This document shows positions 12,587-14,156 of a DNA stretch of 14,156 bases, one piece after another. Source of the DNA: Flavobacteriales bacterium (lineage in GTDB: Bacteria; Bacteroidota; Bacteroidia; Flavobacteriales_D; Cryomorphaceae). The stretch lies in the NCBI GenBank assembly GCA_020200995.1, contig JAIVHQ010000009.1, forward strand, positions 9,962 through 24,117, read 5' to 3'. The notes under the pieces were generated by a model, which made no database searches, was not told where the DNA came from, and saw only the letters and a list, made by a program, of their open reading frames with translations. Each line of letters begins with the position of its first letter. Positions within the stretch are counted from its first letter, which is position 1. The translations under genes and the position numbers were made by a program.

Positions 12587-14156
12587 AGGCGGAGATTTAC
12601 ATATCGATGATATTTGGCGCTGCGATCCTGAGTACTGCGAGCTGTGCGGCGCAAGGGGAAGATCCCTGCGCCCGTTTCGTGGCGCTCACCACAGATCAAA
12701 ACTTCCTTCAGGCCCGTGCCCTTTTGACCCTGGGCGAGACCGACGCTTGCGATTCGCCCGACTACCTGTGGGCGAAGGCCATGATTCTCGCAGCCTTTGG
12801 CGAATACGAAGCCGCACTCGAATCGGCGCGTGTGCTCACACAAAACAATGGCGATGTGCAGAAGTATACCGATCTCCAAAAACGCCTGGAGCTGCTGTCC
12901 AGGGAATCATACCCTCCGTTTTCGGGCGAACTTAAGAGGTTGAAGACGGGGAATCCCGCTGCTTCCGAGATCGTGGCGTTGACTGAGGGCGGACAGCCTG
13001 TCGTTTTAATTGAGAAGCACGAGGATTCGACCTATTTTCCGGCCGTTCGCCCGGGAAGGCGGTACTATGCTTTGGCCGACTACCATGTGCCTACTGCCGC
13101 TTCTGTATTCGCAGAGCGCCTTAGCGAATGCATGCCTGCAGGAACGGGGCCCGCAGCAGTACTGCCTGATTCCACTTTGGTATTTACGGCGATTTATACA
13201 AAGTCTTTTTCACTGCGGAGGCCCAATTTAAAGCTCTACGCCCTGGATCCGAACGATTCCCGTTCCAAACCTGAAGTGCTTCCATTTTGCGAGCGCGGTT
13301 TCAACTATTTTCACCCGACCTACGACATTGCCAATAAAGAACTTCTGTTTTGTACCGATGCCCCGGGGGGTGCTGGTGGGGCTGATATTTGGCGGGCAAG
13401 CCTGGAGGAAGGAACCTGGAGCGAGCCCGAAAATGCAGGCCCCGGTATCAACACACCATTCAATGAGACCTTTCCCTTTTTGAGCGGCGACAGCCTGATC
13501 TTTTCATCCGACCGCCCCGATGCGGGCTTCGGCGGGGTCGATGTCTACCTCCATTTGAGAGGCGGGGGAGTGGCGGCAAACATGGGGCCGCCGGTCAATT
13601 CTCCCTACAACGACTTTGGGATGCGAAAGGCCCGCAACGGGACACACTATTTCACCTCCGACCGGCCGGGCCGCCTTCCGGGCGATGATGTTTTTACTTT
13701 TACCCTCGAGCGGGAGGCCTTGTTCTTTCAGAAGCTCGCGGGGAGGATTGAGGGCCTTGACAACCCTGAAGGCGTGCCCCTCCACTTGCTGACAGCAGGC
13801 GGTGATACTTTGCAAACTTCTTTGCTCAACAGTGAAGGACTTTTTGGTTTTAATGCCGTGCGCGGTTTACGCGGATATCAGGTGGTACTTGAAGGAAATC
13901 CTTCGGGCGACAATAAGTTGAAAATGCTTTTTTTGGATGCGAATGGCGATGTTTACAAACAAGTAACCACCAAGCGAGGCGAAAACTTCATTTTTGAGCT
14001 CTTGCTTCCTGAAGATTACTATCTGGGGCGGATGTATGTGGAGGACACGAGCATCCTTGATATCAGCATCACAGGGCAGTACCTTTCCGGAAATGAAGCG
14101 AAGCCGAAAGGTGTTCGAATCGTTCTTCAGGATTCTGAGGGCGAAGAAGTGGCTGA
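12583..14156 (+). CDS. PD40 beta-propeller envelope protein, likely OmpA-type, C-terminus cut by window edge
   Basis: 524 codons are visible and the frame remains open at the right edge. The TTG start at 12583 is preferred: it overlaps the porP stop (TTGA) and supplies a lysine plus a hydrophobic stretch ending SCAAQ. The ATG at 12607 would leave only about 16 residues of signal with no positive charge. Residues 30-115 look helical and TPR-like (FGEYEAALESARVLTQNN). Residues 240-373 carry PD40/WD40-like propeller blades: FHPTYDIANKELLFCTD, GGADIWRASLEEGTWSEP, INTPFNETFPF, LIFSSDRPDAGFGGVDVY, THYFTSDRPG. Residues about 387-430 form a carboxypeptidase-regulatory-like domain (AGRIEGLDNPEGVPLHLL), and a second such unit seems to start near the edge. 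In Bacteroidota this architecture next to PorP/SprF commonly ends in an OmpA peptidoglycan-binding domain; that part is outside the window and unproven here. Confidence 0.85.
   Translation, partial: MKAEIYISMIFGAAILSTASCAAQGEDPCARFVALTTDQNFLQARALLTLGETDACDSPDYLWAKAMILAAFGEYEAALESARVLTQNNGDVQKYTDLQKRLELLSRESYPPFSGELKRLKTGNPAASEIVALTEGGQPVVLIEKHEDSTYFPAVRPGRRYYALADYHVPTAASVFAERLSECMPAGTGPAAVLPDSTLVFTAIYTKSFSLRRPNLKLYALDPNDSRSKPEVLPFCERGFNYFHPTYDIANKELLFCTDAPGGAGGADIWRASLEEGTWSEPENAGPGINTPFNETFPFLSGDSLIFSSDRPDAGFGGVDVYLHLRGGGVAANMGPPVNSPYNDFGMRKARNGTHYFTSDRPGRLPGDDVFTFTLEREALFFQKLAGRIEGLDNPEGVPLHLLTAGGDTLQTSLLNSEGLFGFNAVRGLRGYQVVLEGNPSGDNKLKMLFLDANGDVYKQVTTKRGENFIFELLLPEDYYLGRMYVEDTSILDISITGQYLSGNEAKPKGVRIVLQDSEGEEVA

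Noticed and set aside
13504..13815. 103-codon minus-strand frame
   Set aside because: It is antisense to the PD40 blades of the final gene, which read coherently on the plus strand.
10909..14156. Complete canonical T9SS core operon (porK, porL, porM, porN)
   Set aside because: The cargo, PorP/SprF-family and PD40 genes are present, but none of the PorK/L/M/N signatures are seen. This looks like an accessory cargo cluster.

Overview
This window looks like chromosomal DNA from a member of the Bacteroidota, most likely a moderately GC-rich Flavobacteriales-type organism. The evidence is a PorW/SprE-like type IX secretion (T9SS) lipoprotein, a T9SS type B sorting domain, a PorP/SprF-family protein, TAnnTTTG-type -7 promoter boxes, weak or absent Shine-Dalgarno sequences, and signal peptides ending in the SAQ/LAQ style. 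I see no rRNA, tRNA, CRISPR array, insertion sequence or phage. Ten of the twelve genes are complete; those at the two edges are cut. No gene-free stretch exceeds 300 bases; the longest is 4685-4939.

Left block (1-4684). A porW/sprE gene on the minus strand runs off the left edge. It is divergent from a membrane-anchored LytM/M23 peptidase gene, and the roughly 130-bp region between them carries a long, nearly perfect inverted repeat. Downstream of the peptidase is a secreted von Willebrand factor A protein with an N-terminal Ig-like domain and a carboxypeptidase-regulatory-like domain.

Middle block (4685-9464). A 255-bp intergenic region holds a consensus -7 box, a composite hairpin, an imperfect direct repeat and two tiny open frames. 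It is followed by dxr (isoprenoid precursor synthesis) and rseP (site-2 protease) only 8 bp apart. Next come a free-standing Hpt protein and a single-domain response regulator, which form a possible two-protein phosphorelay module with no kinase or output domain in the window. A DAO-family FAD oxidoreductase follows, with a promoter so close to its ATG that the mRNA is probably leaderless.

Right block (9536-14156). Four co-directional genes form a tight operon of exported or outer-membrane proteins: a secreted repeat protein with a tail-fibre-like motif, a small SprB-repeat protein with a T9SS type B sorting domain, a PorP/SprF-family outer membrane protein, and a PD40 beta-propeller protein that runs off the right edge. 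All three junctions overlap by exactly four bases (ATGA, ATGA, TTGA), provided a TTG start is accepted for the last gene. I infer a cell-surface module in which the PorP/SprF protein serves the type B cargo and the PD40 protein joins the same envelope complex. PorW/SprE at the other end of the window belongs to the core secretion machinery. Functions are assigned from recognised motifs and family knowledge only; no database search was run.
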